This document shows, one piece after another, positions 46,033 through 54,446 of a stretch of 64,000 nt of DNA (positions are counted from its first letter, which is position 1; every line of letters begins with the position of its first letter). Source of the DNA: Actinopolymorpha rutila (lineage in GTDB: Bacteria; Actinomycetota; Actinomycetes; Propionibacteriales; Actinopolymorphaceae); assembly GCF_013407855.1 (NCBI RefSeq), contig NZ_JACBZH010000001.1:4216001-4280000 (forward strand). Reading direction: 5' to 3'. The position numbers and the translations under genes are program-made. The notes beneath the pieces were generated by a model. The model worked only from the letters and a program-made list of their open reading frames with translations. It searched no databases and was not told where the DNA came from.

Positions 46033-46863
46033 TTACCACTTGCACTGTCCTTTAAGCTTCGCGGCGGTGTTGGGTGTGCCGACGAAGGGACTCTGGTTGC
46101 CGAAGCAGGACAGTTTCCCGCCGGCAACGTTGTTCTGCACGGTCTTGGAGCCTTTACCGGCGTTGTCGATGATCTGAATGTTCCCGCCGACAAGGTTGTT
46201 GAGGACGTTGAACAGGTCCCTCTTTTTGGTGTGGTTGTCGGTCGCCGTGAGGTTCCCCCCGACGACGTTCCCCCCACACTCGAGACCGGGGTCTCCGACC
46301 GCGATGAAGCCGGTGTTGCGCTGCAACGAGGTGCTGCCTCCGATTCGGTTGTTACACAGGAGGTCCTCGACAAAAGCGTCTGGTGCGGGGCGGCCTTTCT
46401 GCATCAGCACACTGCCCCCGATCTGGTTGTCCTCGGCTTGCAGCACGGCGTGGGCGTAACCGACCAGGTTCCCCCCGATCCTGCTGTTGCTGGCACCCAG
46501 AATCGCGTCCTTCTTGACGGTGACGTTTCCGGCCACTGCCGAGTTGACCAGGATGCAGATCTTGCCTCGCGGCACCGTGACGCTCTGAACGTCCACACCG
46601 TCCAACACCTGGTTCTTGCACTTCACATGGCCGTAGTTGCCCGAGCCGTTCAGCTGCAATCGCAACTCCTGCCCGTGGGTTCGTTGCTGGATCATCGTCC
46701 GCAGCTGGCCGAGCTGTCCGTCCACGCTGTGCGAGTGGTCGCGAGCCTGGTCGGTGCTGTCTCCGGCGTAGCCCGGCGACACCGGCAGCGCGACTGCGAT
46801 CAGAGAGCTCGCGGCCAGCGCGAGCGCCCTGGTCGTGCGCGTTCTGCGTTTGGTTTTCCGCAT
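46033..46863 (-). CDS. Secreted repeat protein of unknown function
   Basis: A 276-residue exported protein. A basic N-terminus (MRKTKRRTRTTRALALAASS) and hydrophobic core end in PVSPGYAGDS, a likely signal-peptidase site near residue 33. The mature part contains recurring Asn/Gly turns, for example NSRIGGNLVGYA, DNQIGGSVLM, NNRIGGSTSLQ, GNVVGGNLTATDN and NNLVGGNIQIIDN. They recur every 20-30 residues, which suggests a right-handed beta-helix or solenoid. Six cysteines in the mature part may form disulfides. No enzyme motif was recognised. It is flanked by scrap DNA but itself looks intact. Confidence 0.7.
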   Translation of the reverse strand: MRKTKRRTRTTRALALAASSLIAVALPVSPGYAGDSTDQARDHSHSVDGQLGQLRTMIQQRTHGQELRLQLNGSGNYGHVKCKNQVLDGVDVQSVTVPRGKICILVNSAVAGNVTVKKDAILGASNSRIGGNLVGYAHAVLQAEDNQIGGSVLMQKGRPAPDAFVEDLLCNNRIGGSTSLQRNTGFIAVGDPGLECGGNVVGGNLTATDNHTKKRDLFNVLNNLVGGNIQIIDNAGKGSKTVQNNVAGGKLSCFGNQSPFVGTPNTAAKLKGQCKW

Positions 46864-47130
46864 GAGTGTTGCCCCCTCTCAACACCAGCGGGCCCCAATG
46901 AGGAATCCTGCCCGCCGTGTGGAGCGCATTGCCCCCATGAGCATCCCGCCCAGCGACACCCACGGAACACGGTTGACCGAAACGCCGACATCACGGCGGA
47001 CCGAGTACCACCTACTGACACACCACCGTCAAGCGCCTACCTGGGCAGCGCACAAATCGCGGAAGTCATCGACGACGTGCAGGAAGTTTGTACAGCAGAA
47101 CGACATGCTGGTACCAACCGTCCAGGTGCG

Positions 47131-47520
47131 TCAGAGGTCGTACGCCGTCGGATGGCTCGGTTGGTAAACCATGATGTCGTCGGCCCCAGGCACCTGCATC
47201 ATCGTGGCGAGGCCGAAGCCGCGGTCCTCGATGCCGCCGCTGAACCTCGCCCCCTTCGACTCCAGCTCCGCCCTCGTGCGCTCCACGTCGTCGCAGACGA
47301 GCGAGACCAAGTGGTGACGTGGGGAGGACCAGGACTCTCCGTCCGACCGCTTGCCGGCGGTGGGATGTACTCCCAGTTCGCTCGGACCGGTCTTGAAGAT
47401 CAGCCACTCCCGTCCGGACTCTTCGTGCACGACGCTCGACCAGCCAAGCACGTCACGAAAGAACGACCGAGTGGCCGAAGCGTCGTCGGAGTAGATGAGC
47501 GCGTGAACACCAGTGATCAT
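47131..47520 (-). CDS. VOC family protein
   Basis: A 129-residue glyoxalase-fold protein: N-terminal VHALIYSDDASATRSFFRDV followed by LGWSSV, a central HHLVSLVCDDVERTRAELES unit and a C-terminus with FGLATMMQVPGADDIMVYQP. The first metal-ligand position is a histidine, while the last strand ends VYQP without the usual Glu. It may be a binding protein rather than an enzyme. It is followed downstream by scrap DNA. Confidence 0.82.
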   Translation of the reverse strand: MITGVHALIYSDDASATRSFFRDVLGWSSVVHEESGREWLIFKTGPSELGVHPTAGKRSDGESWSSPRHHLVSLVCDDVERTRAELESKGARFSGGIEDRGFGLATMMQVPGADDIMVYQPSHPTAYDL

Positions 47521-47683
47521 GCCGCCAGCGTATGCATCTCGTTGTCAGAGTGAATGGCGGAAAGAGACCCTATCGCGAATCTGACCCAAGGTCGCACATC
47601 AGCTCGCTGCGTGTGATTCTTCCAATGCGTCGAGGACGGCATGGCTTTCCACCGCGCGGCCGCTACCAGCGCCGGCCATCATC

Positions 47684-47819
47684 CAGCGGCCATCGCCAGA
47701 CGCAGGCCAAGCCCGACGAACGACACAGCGAACCCCGGCGAACCGACACGGTGAACACCACGCCGGTGCCCGGAGTCAGGATGACCATGAGCGCAGTCAG
47801 GCAGAATTCGATGCTCATA
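47684..47819 (-). pseudogene. LysE-family exporter with internal deletion
   Basis: The minus strand begins MSIEFCLTALMVILTPGTGV, the start of LysE-type amino-acid exporters. About eight residues later it shifts to GFAVSFVGLGLRLAMAAG, which matches the last helix of the same family, and stops. Everything between (about 150 residues) is deleted. It lies divergent to a mocR-like fragment, the usual gene partner. Confidence 0.65.
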
Positions 47820-47846
47820 CCTCGACGGTGATGCCAGGATGGTCCC

Positions 47847-48085
47847 GTGCCGAGGGCCAAAACGCGCACGATGATTCGCGCCATCGTCGAGCGGTTACCC
47901 GGTGCGACCGTGCACGGCACTACCGCCGGCCTGCACGTGACCATGACTTTCGCCAACCTGAGTGTGTCGGACGTCGAGATCGCGAGGGCCTGCCTCGCCG
48001 CGCGCGGCCGGGGATCGCCGCGATCGCCGCAGTCGTCCACAGGTACACGACCAAGCCGGTACGTCGACGACAGGACACGACCTGA
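47847..48085 (+). pseudogene. MocR/GntR-aminotransferase regulator, C-terminal fragment
   Basis: After GTG 47847 the frame reads MIRAIVERLPGATVHGTTAG, then LHVTMTFANLSVSDVEIARA and a frameshift. It matches the end of the aminotransferase-like domain of MocR regulators; the DNA-binding and PLP-binding parts are absent. It is divergent to the lysE remnant, so the pair looks like a decayed exporter/regulator unit. Confidence 0.5.
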
Positions 48086-48086
48086 C

Positions 48087-49850
48087 TCACCAACCAGAGT
48101 GGTGTCTGCCCCCGACACCAGCTGGACCGGTCCCCCCGCCGGCCCGTTCCTGCGGCGGCGACAGCCCTCGGGCCACTGTGAGTCCCAGGAGTTCGGCGAA
48201 CAGCGGCGACGTTGCGGCGACCTGCTCGTGGTCGCCGACAGTTGCGGTCACACCGTCCAGCACGAGCAGTCGCCGGGCGCGCAGGGCCGAACTGATCCGG
48301 TGGGCGATCACGATCAGGGTGCCACCGCGGCGGGCGAACGCCACCTCGGCGCGACGCTCGGCGACCGGATCGAGGTGACAGGTCGCCTCGTCCAGTACGA
48401 CGATGGGCGCGGGTGAGAGATAGGCCCGCACGAGTGCGATGAGCTGCCGTTCACCGGCGGACAGGTCTACGGCCACCAAGGTTGCCGCGTAGCCACCCAA
48501 CCTCGCGATGAGGGCATCCGCGCCCACCGCACGAGCAGCAAAGTCCAACTCTTCGGTCGTGGCCGAAGGCCTCAGGTAGTCAAGGTTCGCCCGCACTGTC
48601 CCGCTGAAGACGTACGCCTCCTGGGGAATGAGCACACGACAGGCGGGGAGCAGGTCGGGCACGATGTCGCCCACTGGCGCGCCACCGACCAGGATGTCAC
48701 CGGACGAAGGCCGATGCAGGCCGGACAGCAGGTTCGCCAACGTGGACTTGCCGATACCGCTCGGCCCGATGATCGCCAGGTGATCGCCTTCCGGAATGAC
48801 GAGTGAAAGGTCACGAAGCACCGGTTCCGAATGTGGACCGTACGCGAACGTGACGTTCTGCAGGCAGAGGTCGTACCCCCTGGGAGGCACGTCGGCGTGC
48901 GGAAGCGGCCTCGGTGGCATCGACACGTCGAGGATGCGGGCGAGTGTGACGACGAACCGCAGTCCGCTGTCGCCGAGACCGGCCATCGCCGTGCGCAGCG
49001 CCGTCTGCAAACCGAAAAGGACGTACGTCAGGCCACCGATGATCTCGCCTACGGTGAGGCCTCGATCGGCGAGCCTCGGCGCCGCGACCAGCACTACAAC
49101 GAGTGGAAGCCAACCGCCGACGGCAAAGCAGAGGGTCCGCAGCGCGGAGACCCAGGCGAGTGCCTGTTCGGCCGCCGCTTGTTCGGCGATCGGCCGCGCG
49201 GCCGTCGAAGCCGCATGGTCTTCGGCACCGCATGCGACGAGGTCGCGGACTCCCGCGAGCACCGCTCCGGCAGCGGCCGCGACTCGCTCGTCGGCAAGGA
49301 TGGCCTGGCGGTGGCGGCTCGCCGACAGCCCGAGCGTGGCCAAGAACAAGGCGAATCCGAGCAGGAACGGCGGGACGACGAGGAGGGTGATGATCGGCGC
49401 CAGGGTCTGCAATCCGGCAACGACACCGAGTGCTGTGAAGACGAAGCCACGTAGCACCATGATCAGACCCGCGTAGGCGTCTCGGACGATCTCGACCTGG
49501 CGGGACAGCCGTGCGACCGCTCCGTCATCGGTTGCTCCTGCCACGCCGCGCCGAAGCGCATCGTCGACGACCCTTCGCACGAGCCGGTCGCGGAACGGCT
49601 CCACCAGCGCGCCGAGGTGGTGGAAGACCTGACGCGAGCCGATCGCACCGACGACCGACGCGGCCATGAACCCAGCCAGCCACGCCACTCCCACCAGCGG
49701 ATTCCCGGCCCGGAAGCCGGTGTCGACAGATCTTGCAATCGCAAGGCCGGACACGGCCGTCGGCAGGGCCTCGGGAAGTGACCAGGCGGCCAGAGCGAGC
49801 ATTGGACCACGCGGCAGCCCTTTCAGGGCGAAGCTCAGCTCGCGTTTCAT
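48087..49850 (-). CDS. Lanthipeptide ABC exporter, second half-transporter (RamB-like)
   Basis: A 587-residue half-transporter: six-helix membrane domain (about 1-320) plus ATPase with Walker A IIGPSGIGKSTLANLL, signature DLSAGERQLIALVRAYL, Walker B IVVLDEATCHLD and the switch His in IVIAHRIS. The catalytic Glu is present. No C39 peptidase domain is attached. ATG 49850 overlaps the stop of the partner gene as ATGA, so the longer frame above it is not used. It is the last gene of the lanthipeptide operon and exports the modified peptide as a heterodimer with the 49847-51502 product. Confidence 0.87.
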   Translation of the reverse strand: MKRELSFALKGLPRGPMLALAAWSLPEALPTAVSGLAIARSVDTGFRAGNPLVGVAWLAGFMAASVVGAIGSRQVFHHLGALVEPFRDRLVRRVVDDALRRGVAGATDDGAVARLSRQVEIVRDAYAGLIMVLRGFVFTALGVVAGLQTLAPIITLLVVPPFLLGFALFLATLGLSASRHRQAILADERVAAAAGAVLAGVRDLVACGAEDHAASTAARPIAEQAAAEQALAWVSALRTLCFAVGGWLPLVVVLVAAPRLADRGLTVGEIIGGLTYVLFGLQTALRTAMAGLGDSGLRFVVTLARILDVSMPPRPLPHADVPPRGYDLCLQNVTFAYGPHSEPVLRDLSLVIPEGDHLAIIGPSGIGKSTLANLLSGLHRPSSGDILVGGAPVGDIVPDLLPACRVLIPQEAYVFSGTVRANLDYLRPSATTEELDFAARAVGADALIARLGGYAATLVAVDLSAGERQLIALVRAYLSPAPIVVLDEATCHLDPVAERRAEVAFARRGGTLIVIAHRISSALRARRLLVLDGVTATVGDHEQVAATSPLFAELLGLTVARGLSPPQERAGGGTGPAGVGGRHHSGW

Positions 49851-51502
49851 GCGAAGACCTCCCGGTAGGCCGGCTGTTCCCACAGCCTGCGGTGCGGTCC
49901 GAAGCCCCGTATCCGACCGTCCTCCAACCAGAGCACGAGATCCGAGCGTGCCGCTGTGTCCACCCGGTGTGTGACGATCAGTCGTGTCGGACGGTTCGCC
50001 GTCGATGCGGTAAGCGTCTGGGTGATCTGCAGCTCCGTCACCACGTCGAGGCTGGAGGTGGCGTCGTCCAGCACGAGCAGGCGTTTTGCGTGCCACGCTC
50101 GGGCGAGGCCGATCCGCTGCCGCTCACCACCCGACATCGGCGCGTCGACCAGCGCGGTGTCGTACCCCTCCGGGAGTCTGCTCACGAACGTGTGCGCGTT
50201 CGTGGCCCGAGCGGCGGCGATCGTCTGCTCGCGCGGACGTCCGAGCCCGATCGCGTCGCCGACGGTTTCGCCCACCAGGACGGGCCGTTCGAACGCACAG
50301 GCCACTGCTGTACGCAGGACGTCACGGCGGATGTCCGACAGACGTACGCCGTCGAGCCGAACCTCGCCCTCTGTCGGATCGGTCAACCGGGCGGCGACTG
50401 CCGCCAGTATGGACTTACCAGATCCAGAGCGACCAACGACCGCAGTCGTCACACCGCCGGGAAGTACCACGTCGATGCCGTCCAGCAGGACGCGATCCCG
50501 GCTGCGTACGCCGACCTGCCGGAACTCCAGTTGTCCTAGTCCGTCGGGCAGCCTCCGGTTTCCGTAGCGCACGGCGTCGACCGTGAGGACCTCGGCGAGC
50601 CGCCGTATGCCCGCACGTGCCCGAGCGAGTTCGCCGAACACCGAGGTCAGGCTGCCGAGCCCGGCGCCGATCATTGCGTACTGGCTCGCGGCGAAGTAGG
50701 CGCCCGGCGTGATCCGGTGGGCAGCGAGTGCCAGTCCACCGGCCACGAGCACCGCGACGAGGGCGAGAGGCCCGACGACCGCGGCCTGCGCGGCCGAACG
50801 CGCCAGGACCCGCCAGGTGTTGATGCCGTGTGCGTTCAGTTCGGGCAGTGGTTCGAGCACCCGCTGTCTCTCGCGCGCGAGCGTCCCCGCGGCCGCGATC
50901 GTCCTTGCCCCGGCGAGCGACTCTGTGAGCCGAGCCGCGATCTGGCCCTGTGTCTGCTGATAGGAGGTGAAGACCACGGCCGTCCCACGAGTGAACGCCC
51001 GCAACACCAACACGACCAAGCAGATCCCACCGACAAACGCCGCGGCGACCCACACGTCGATCAGAGCCAGAAGGACAAGGCTGCCCAGCGGAGGCACGAC
51101 GGCCGCACCGATCGTGATGGCGCTCGGTCCGGCGTGCGCCGCATCCACGGCGTTGCTGGATACCCGGCTGACCAGATCGCCGACGTCGAAGTGGCGGTCC
51201 TTCGTGGCGGAGGGGCCGATACCAAGTAGGTGGCGGATCAGACGCTCCCGTAGCCACGCCGTCGTGCTCGCGACGCAGGCCTTGCCGGCGAACGCATCGA
51301 TCAGGTCGCAGATCACGCCGAACGCAACCAGACCGCCGGCGAGGAGAAGCCAGCGGTTAGTTGCTGAGTCGGCGACAACACCGTCGACTGCCCGGCCGAG
51401 CACGGTAGGGAGCGCGAGAGTCGCCAGCGCCCCGACCAGCGAGGAGATGCCGATCAGCGGGAGCCATCCGCCGCCGCGGCGAGCGATAGAACCGAACGTC
51501 AT
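49847..51502 (-). CDS. Lanthipeptide ABC exporter, first half-transporter (RamA-like)
   Basis: A 551-residue half-transporter with six helices and an ATPase domain: Walker A VVGRSGSGKSILAAVAARL, signature PMSGGERQRIGLARAWHAK, and Walker B LLVLDDATSSLD, in which the usual catalytic Glu is Asp. The H-loop His is kept in LIVTHRVDTA. The partner at 48087-49850 has a normal Glu, so the pair is asymmetric, as in known heterodimeric exporters. ATG 51502 has GGAGGGAG about eight bases upstream and is preferred to the in-frame start 33 bases earlier. No leader-peptidase domain is present. Confidence 0.87.
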   Translation of the reverse strand: MTFGSIARRGGGWLPLIGISSLVGALATLALPTVLGRAVDGVVADSATNRWLLLAGGLVAFGVICDLIDAFAGKACVASTTAWLRERLIRHLLGIGPSATKDRHFDVGDLVSRVSSNAVDAAHAGPSAITIGAAVVPPLGSLVLLALIDVWVAAAFVGGICLVVLVLRAFTRGTAVVFTSYQQTQGQIAARLTESLAGARTIAAAGTLARERQRVLEPLPELNAHGINTWRVLARSAAQAAVVGPLALVAVLVAGGLALAAHRITPGAYFAASQYAMIGAGLGSLTSVFGELARARAGIRRLAEVLTVDAVRYGNRRLPDGLGQLEFRQVGVRSRDRVLLDGIDVVLPGGVTTAVVGRSGSGKSILAAVAARLTDPTEGEVRLDGVRLSDIRRDVLRTAVACAFERPVLVGETVGDAIGLGRPREQTIAAARATNAHTFVSRLPEGYDTALVDAPMSGGERQRIGLARAWHAKRLLVLDDATSSLDVVTELQITQTLTASTANRPTRLIVTHRVDTAARSDLVLWLEDGRIRGFGPHRRLWEQPAYREVFA

Positions 51503-51602
51503 CGTGACTGCTCCCTCCAGGCCTGCCAGTCGCACTTGAGTGGTGTGGCTACGTCACCGGTTTCAGCGAGCGCTGCTGTAGCGAGCGACGCGCAGACGCA
51601 TG

Positions 51603-51644
51603 GGCAGCGGCCCCGAGCAAGGTGCGATGCCCGGGACCGCTGCC
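51603..51644 (-). terminator. Intercistronic hairpin between precursor and exporter genes
   Basis: GGCAGCGGCCCCG pairs with CGGGACCGCTGCC (13 bp, one mismatch or G-U) around a loop of about 16 bases. It starts 18 bases after the precursor stop. There is no T-run, so it is more likely an attenuator or RNA-stability element than a full terminator. It could raise precursor mRNA over exporter mRNA. Confidence 0.6.
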
Positions 51645-51662
51645 TCAGTTCTCAGGTGACCG

Positions 51663-51815
51663 TCACTTGTGGCAGATCAGCACGCTGAGGCCGCTGGTAC
51701 CACCGCAGAGGGTGACGCTCAGGTTGCTTGGGCAGCTGTGGCCGGAGTAGCTGCTGCCGCCGAAGTTCATTTCCGGGGCGGGAGACGTCATGCCCTGGAG
51801 GTCGAGAAGTGCCAT
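51663..51815 (-). CDS. lanA: Class III lanthipeptide precursor with three Ser-x2-Ser-x3-Cys units
   Basis: A 50-residue peptide. The leader begins MALLDLQGM, where LLDLQ (residues 3-7) is the class III leader motif recognised by LanKC enzymes. The region TSPAPEMN (10-17) holds Pro12 and Pro14. The core carries three exact labionin-type patterns: Ser21/Ser24/Cys28, Ser30/Ser33/Cys37 and Ser41/Ser44/Cys48. The units are separated by one residue (Pro29) and by Gly38-Gly39-Thr40, and the peptide ends His-Lys. AAGGAG lies four bases before ATG. It sits between the synthetase and the exporter genes, the same place as ramS. SapB-type precursors have two such units; this one has three. Whether labionin or lanthionine forms cannot be read from the sequence. 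Confidence 0.9.
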   Translation of the reverse strand: MALLDLQGMTSPAPEMNFGGSSYSGHSCPSNLSVTLCGGTSGLSVLICHK

Positions 51816-51839
51816 GGGACTCCTTTGGGTTGAGGTTTT

Positions 51840-54446
51840 CTACAACCCCGCACCGGCTGGTGCGGGAACTCGTGGGGTGGTGGCCGGTCGAGCGGCGGTC
51901 GTGATGAGCGGCAACGTCACCGGTCGATCGTGGAGAGCGGCGCCGAGCGCAAGCAGAACGCCGGCCGTACCGGTCGCGAGATCCATCGAGAGGCGAAGCA
52001 ACGCCGTGCCGGGAAAGGCGATGCCGCCGCCATACGGGACGGCCGGGAGCGCAAGACCACTGACCTGCTTGGACACCAACGGATCCGCGGCAGGTGACGG
52101 CGACTGGCTGGCGAGGTAGAGCAAGATGCCTGCTCGTCCGGAGAAGAGACCTGGGAGGACGTAAAACTCGGCCTGTGCCGCCCGGGATATCCGGCTGCTG
52201 GCTTCGGCGAACTGGCTGTCGTGTCGGCGGGCGAGATACTCGTCGAGGACCAGCCCGATGCCGACGCTTCCGGAGTCGAGGTAGGGCATCGTTCGCCAGC
52301 CCTCGTTGACTTCCAGCACTCCGTTGTCTCGTACGACGCACCGCAGCAGATCCTGGCGCAACGCCACCGCAGCCTGGTCGAGGTAGCCGATGTCGCCAGT
52401 CTCGTCGTACACGCGGATGAGGAGCAACGCCGATCCTGCCTTGCCGCGCAGCAGCCCCGCAGGGGGGTTCCCTCCCCCACTGATCGGCGGTTCGTCACCT
52501 GGCGCCGGCTCGCCGACATCCGACCCGATCCGGTCGACCGTCAACTCGGCGGCGCGCAGCGCTGCCGTTCGAAGCGTCGGATCCCCTGTCCGCGCGGCGA
52601 AATGCATCAGGTTGAGGCCGACGCCGGCCAAGCCACTCGCGAGGTCTGGGCCGAGCGACTCCCAGTCGCCGGTGAGACAGCGGTCGACGGCATCGAGTGC
52701 CTCTTGCTCGTACCCGAGATGGTCGAGCACGAACGCGGCGCCGTGCAGGCCGTCGTAAAGTCCGGGCAGGGTGCTGCTCGGCACGTTCCGGACCTGGCGA
52801 ACGAACCAGTCCTCGTACTGCGGGAACCGGCCCGCGCCGGACGCCGAGAGGGCATACAGCACGCCGGCCGCACCATAGGCGAGGCCCAACCCTCCGAGCA
52901 CGAACTGCTCGATGTCGCCAGGGAACAACCGATCGTCGCGTCCTGGTGTCGCACTGGCGAGGATGGCGCGCACCAGAGCATTCCGAAGTTCGGGCCAGTG
53001 GCGCTCGTCCGGCTCGATGGCCAGGAGCGGTGCCGGCTCAGGTGCGATCAGTTGGAGAGCCTTCTGTACATAGGCCTCAGGTACGGGGAAGTGCGTGCGG
53101 ATGGCCTCCGCGAAGTGCTGAGCCTTGCCTCGGTGCAACCAGATCAGGCTGGTCATCGGGATGAAGAGCGCCAGCCGCAGACACGACAGGGCGTAACGGT
53201 CGACGTCGAACCCCGTGGTTCCTGGTGGAGCTGTGAAGCCCTGGTTGCCCAGGCCGGGCGGTGTCGGGTCGTCCACCGAGGCGGAGACCTCGTAGTCCAG
53301 CAATGCGATTGTCTGGTCGTCTCGCACCATGATGTTGAACAGGTGCAGGTCCCCGTAGACCACGCCGCGCTCGTGCACCGCGTCGATGGTGGTCTCGATC
53401 TGGTGGTAGATGTCGAGCGCCCAGTCGGTGTAGTCCTTGTACTCCCGGGGACCGGCTGCCGGGTCGATCAACGGGTACTGCTGGACGATCGCCTTGTTCA
53501 GCGGGACCGCGTCGACGTACTCCATTGCCAGGAAGCGATGTTCCCCCAACCAGAACAGGTCGCGCACCTTGGGAATCCCGGGTATCCCGGCGAGCCTTCG
53601 GAGCATGTCGTACTCGTGCTCGATCCGCGTTGTCGCATCGTGCCCGCGGCCGTCGAGGCCCGAGTGCGGACGGCCTTCCTTCAGGACGACCTGCTCGCCA
53701 GTGCGAGTGCACCTGCCGACATAGATTCCGCCACCGTTGGAGAAGTGCACGACGCGTTCGATCGTGTACGGGACGTCGGCCAGTGTGACCGCGTTGCGCG
53801 CTGCCAGGTGCGGCGCCAGGAACTCGGGCAGCCTTACCCAGTGCGGTACACGGAAGATGGGGTCACGGCTGTCGGGCACCAGCGCGCCGGTGTCGTCCTC
53901 GATTGCCGAGACCAGTTGGCCGTCGGCGGAGAAGTAACGCCGGTTGGCGAACGCGCCGTACCGAACGTAGAGCGGACCCCTGCCCCAGCGCAGATCGGTC
54001 AGGATGTAGGGGCTGGGCTCACCCTCGAGTAACTCGCCAAGCTCGACGAGGATCTTCTCACAGGCGGCGTCGTCGACGGGATAGATGGTGACGAGTTTCC
54101 CGCTGAAGCCGCGGGGGGCGTATTTCGACACCCTGGCCACGAGGGCGGCAGGCGAGCGTAGAAACTTGAACCGGATTCCACGGGGTACGCAGTAGTCCCA
54201 AACTGCATCGAGGATGCGCGGCGCGTTGTCCACGCATGCTGAGGCGTGGATCTTCCACCCCTGTGGCGGCAGAGCCGGGGCACCGTGCGAGCTGAACGTG
54301 AACCAGTCGTCCTGCTCATGACGCTGCCATTCCGCTGGGAGCTCCCGGTCAGCAGTCGAGAAGGACTCCCCCGCTGTCTCGCTGGAATGCATTGCGTCGT
54401 AGAACAAGGGGTCGGCGAAGCAGAACGTCTCGTACCCTTGATCCAT
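51840..54446 (-). CDS. lanKC: Class III lanthipeptide synthetase LanKC
   Basis: An 868-residue trifunctional enzyme. The N-terminus MDQGYETFCFADPLFYD is the typical LanKC start, followed by the phospho-Ser/Thr lyase region (to about 200). The kinase domain (about 230-480) has the glycine loop SNGGGIYVGR, Lys in VVLKEGRP (near 255), the catalytic loop VYGDLHLFNIM (near 365) and the metal-binding LLDYE (near 381). The C-terminal cyclase-like domain (about 520-868) has the GxxG turns of LanC but lacks the Cys-Cys-His zinc ligands, which marks class III rather than class IV. It phosphorylates, eliminates and cyclises the precursor encoded 24 bases downstream. ATG 54446 has GGAGG five bases upstream; a frame start 45 bases earlier is not used. 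Confidence 0.92.
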   Translation of the reverse strand: MDQGYETFCFADPLFYDAMHSSETAGESFSTADRELPAEWQRHEQDDWFTFSSHGAPALPPQGWKIHASACVDNAPRILDAVWDYCVPRGIRFKFLRSPAALVARVSKYAPRGFSGKLVTIYPVDDAACEKILVELGELLEGEPSPYILTDLRWGRGPLYVRYGAFANRRYFSADGQLVSAIEDDTGALVPDSRDPIFRVPHWVRLPEFLAPHLAARNAVTLADVPYTIERVVHFSNGGGIYVGRCTRTGEQVVLKEGRPHSGLDGRGHDATTRIEHEYDMLRRLAGIPGIPKVRDLFWLGEHRFLAMEYVDAVPLNKAIVQQYPLIDPAAGPREYKDYTDWALDIYHQIETTIDAVHERGVVYGDLHLFNIMVRDDQTIALLDYEVSASVDDPTPPGLGNQGFTAPPGTTGFDVDRYALSCLRLALFIPMTSLIWLHRGKAQHFAEAIRTHFPVPEAYVQKALQLIAPEPAPLLAIEPDERHWPELRNALVRAILASATPGRDDRLFPGDIEQFVLGGLGLAYGAAGVLYALSASGAGRFPQYEDWFVRQVRNVPSSTLPGLYDGLHGAAFVLDHLGYEQEALDAVDRCLTGDWESLGPDLASGLAGVGLNLMHFAARTGDPTLRTAALRAAELTVDRIGSDVGEPAPGDEPPISGGGNPPAGLLRGKAGSALLLIRVYDETGDIGYLDQAAVALRQDLLRCVVRDNGVLEVNEGWRTMPYLDSGSVGIGLVLDEYLARRHDSQFAEASSRISRAAQAEFYVLPGLFSGRAGILLYLASQSPSPAADPLVSKQVSGLALPAVPYGGGIAFPGTALLRLSMDLATGTAGVLLALGAALHDRPVTLPLITTAARPATTPRVPAPAGAGL

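Noticed and set aside
48087-51502. C39 peptidase domain in the exporters
   Set aside because: Both proteins begin directly with membrane helices; no Cys/His protease motifs upstream.
52221-54032. 603-codon plus-strand frame
   Set aside because: Antisense to lanKC, whose motifs are unambiguous.
51840-54446. Class IV (LanL) lanthipeptide synthetase
   Set aside because: The cyclase domain has no Cys-Cys-His zinc ligands, and the precursor has class III leader and SxxSxxxC patterns.
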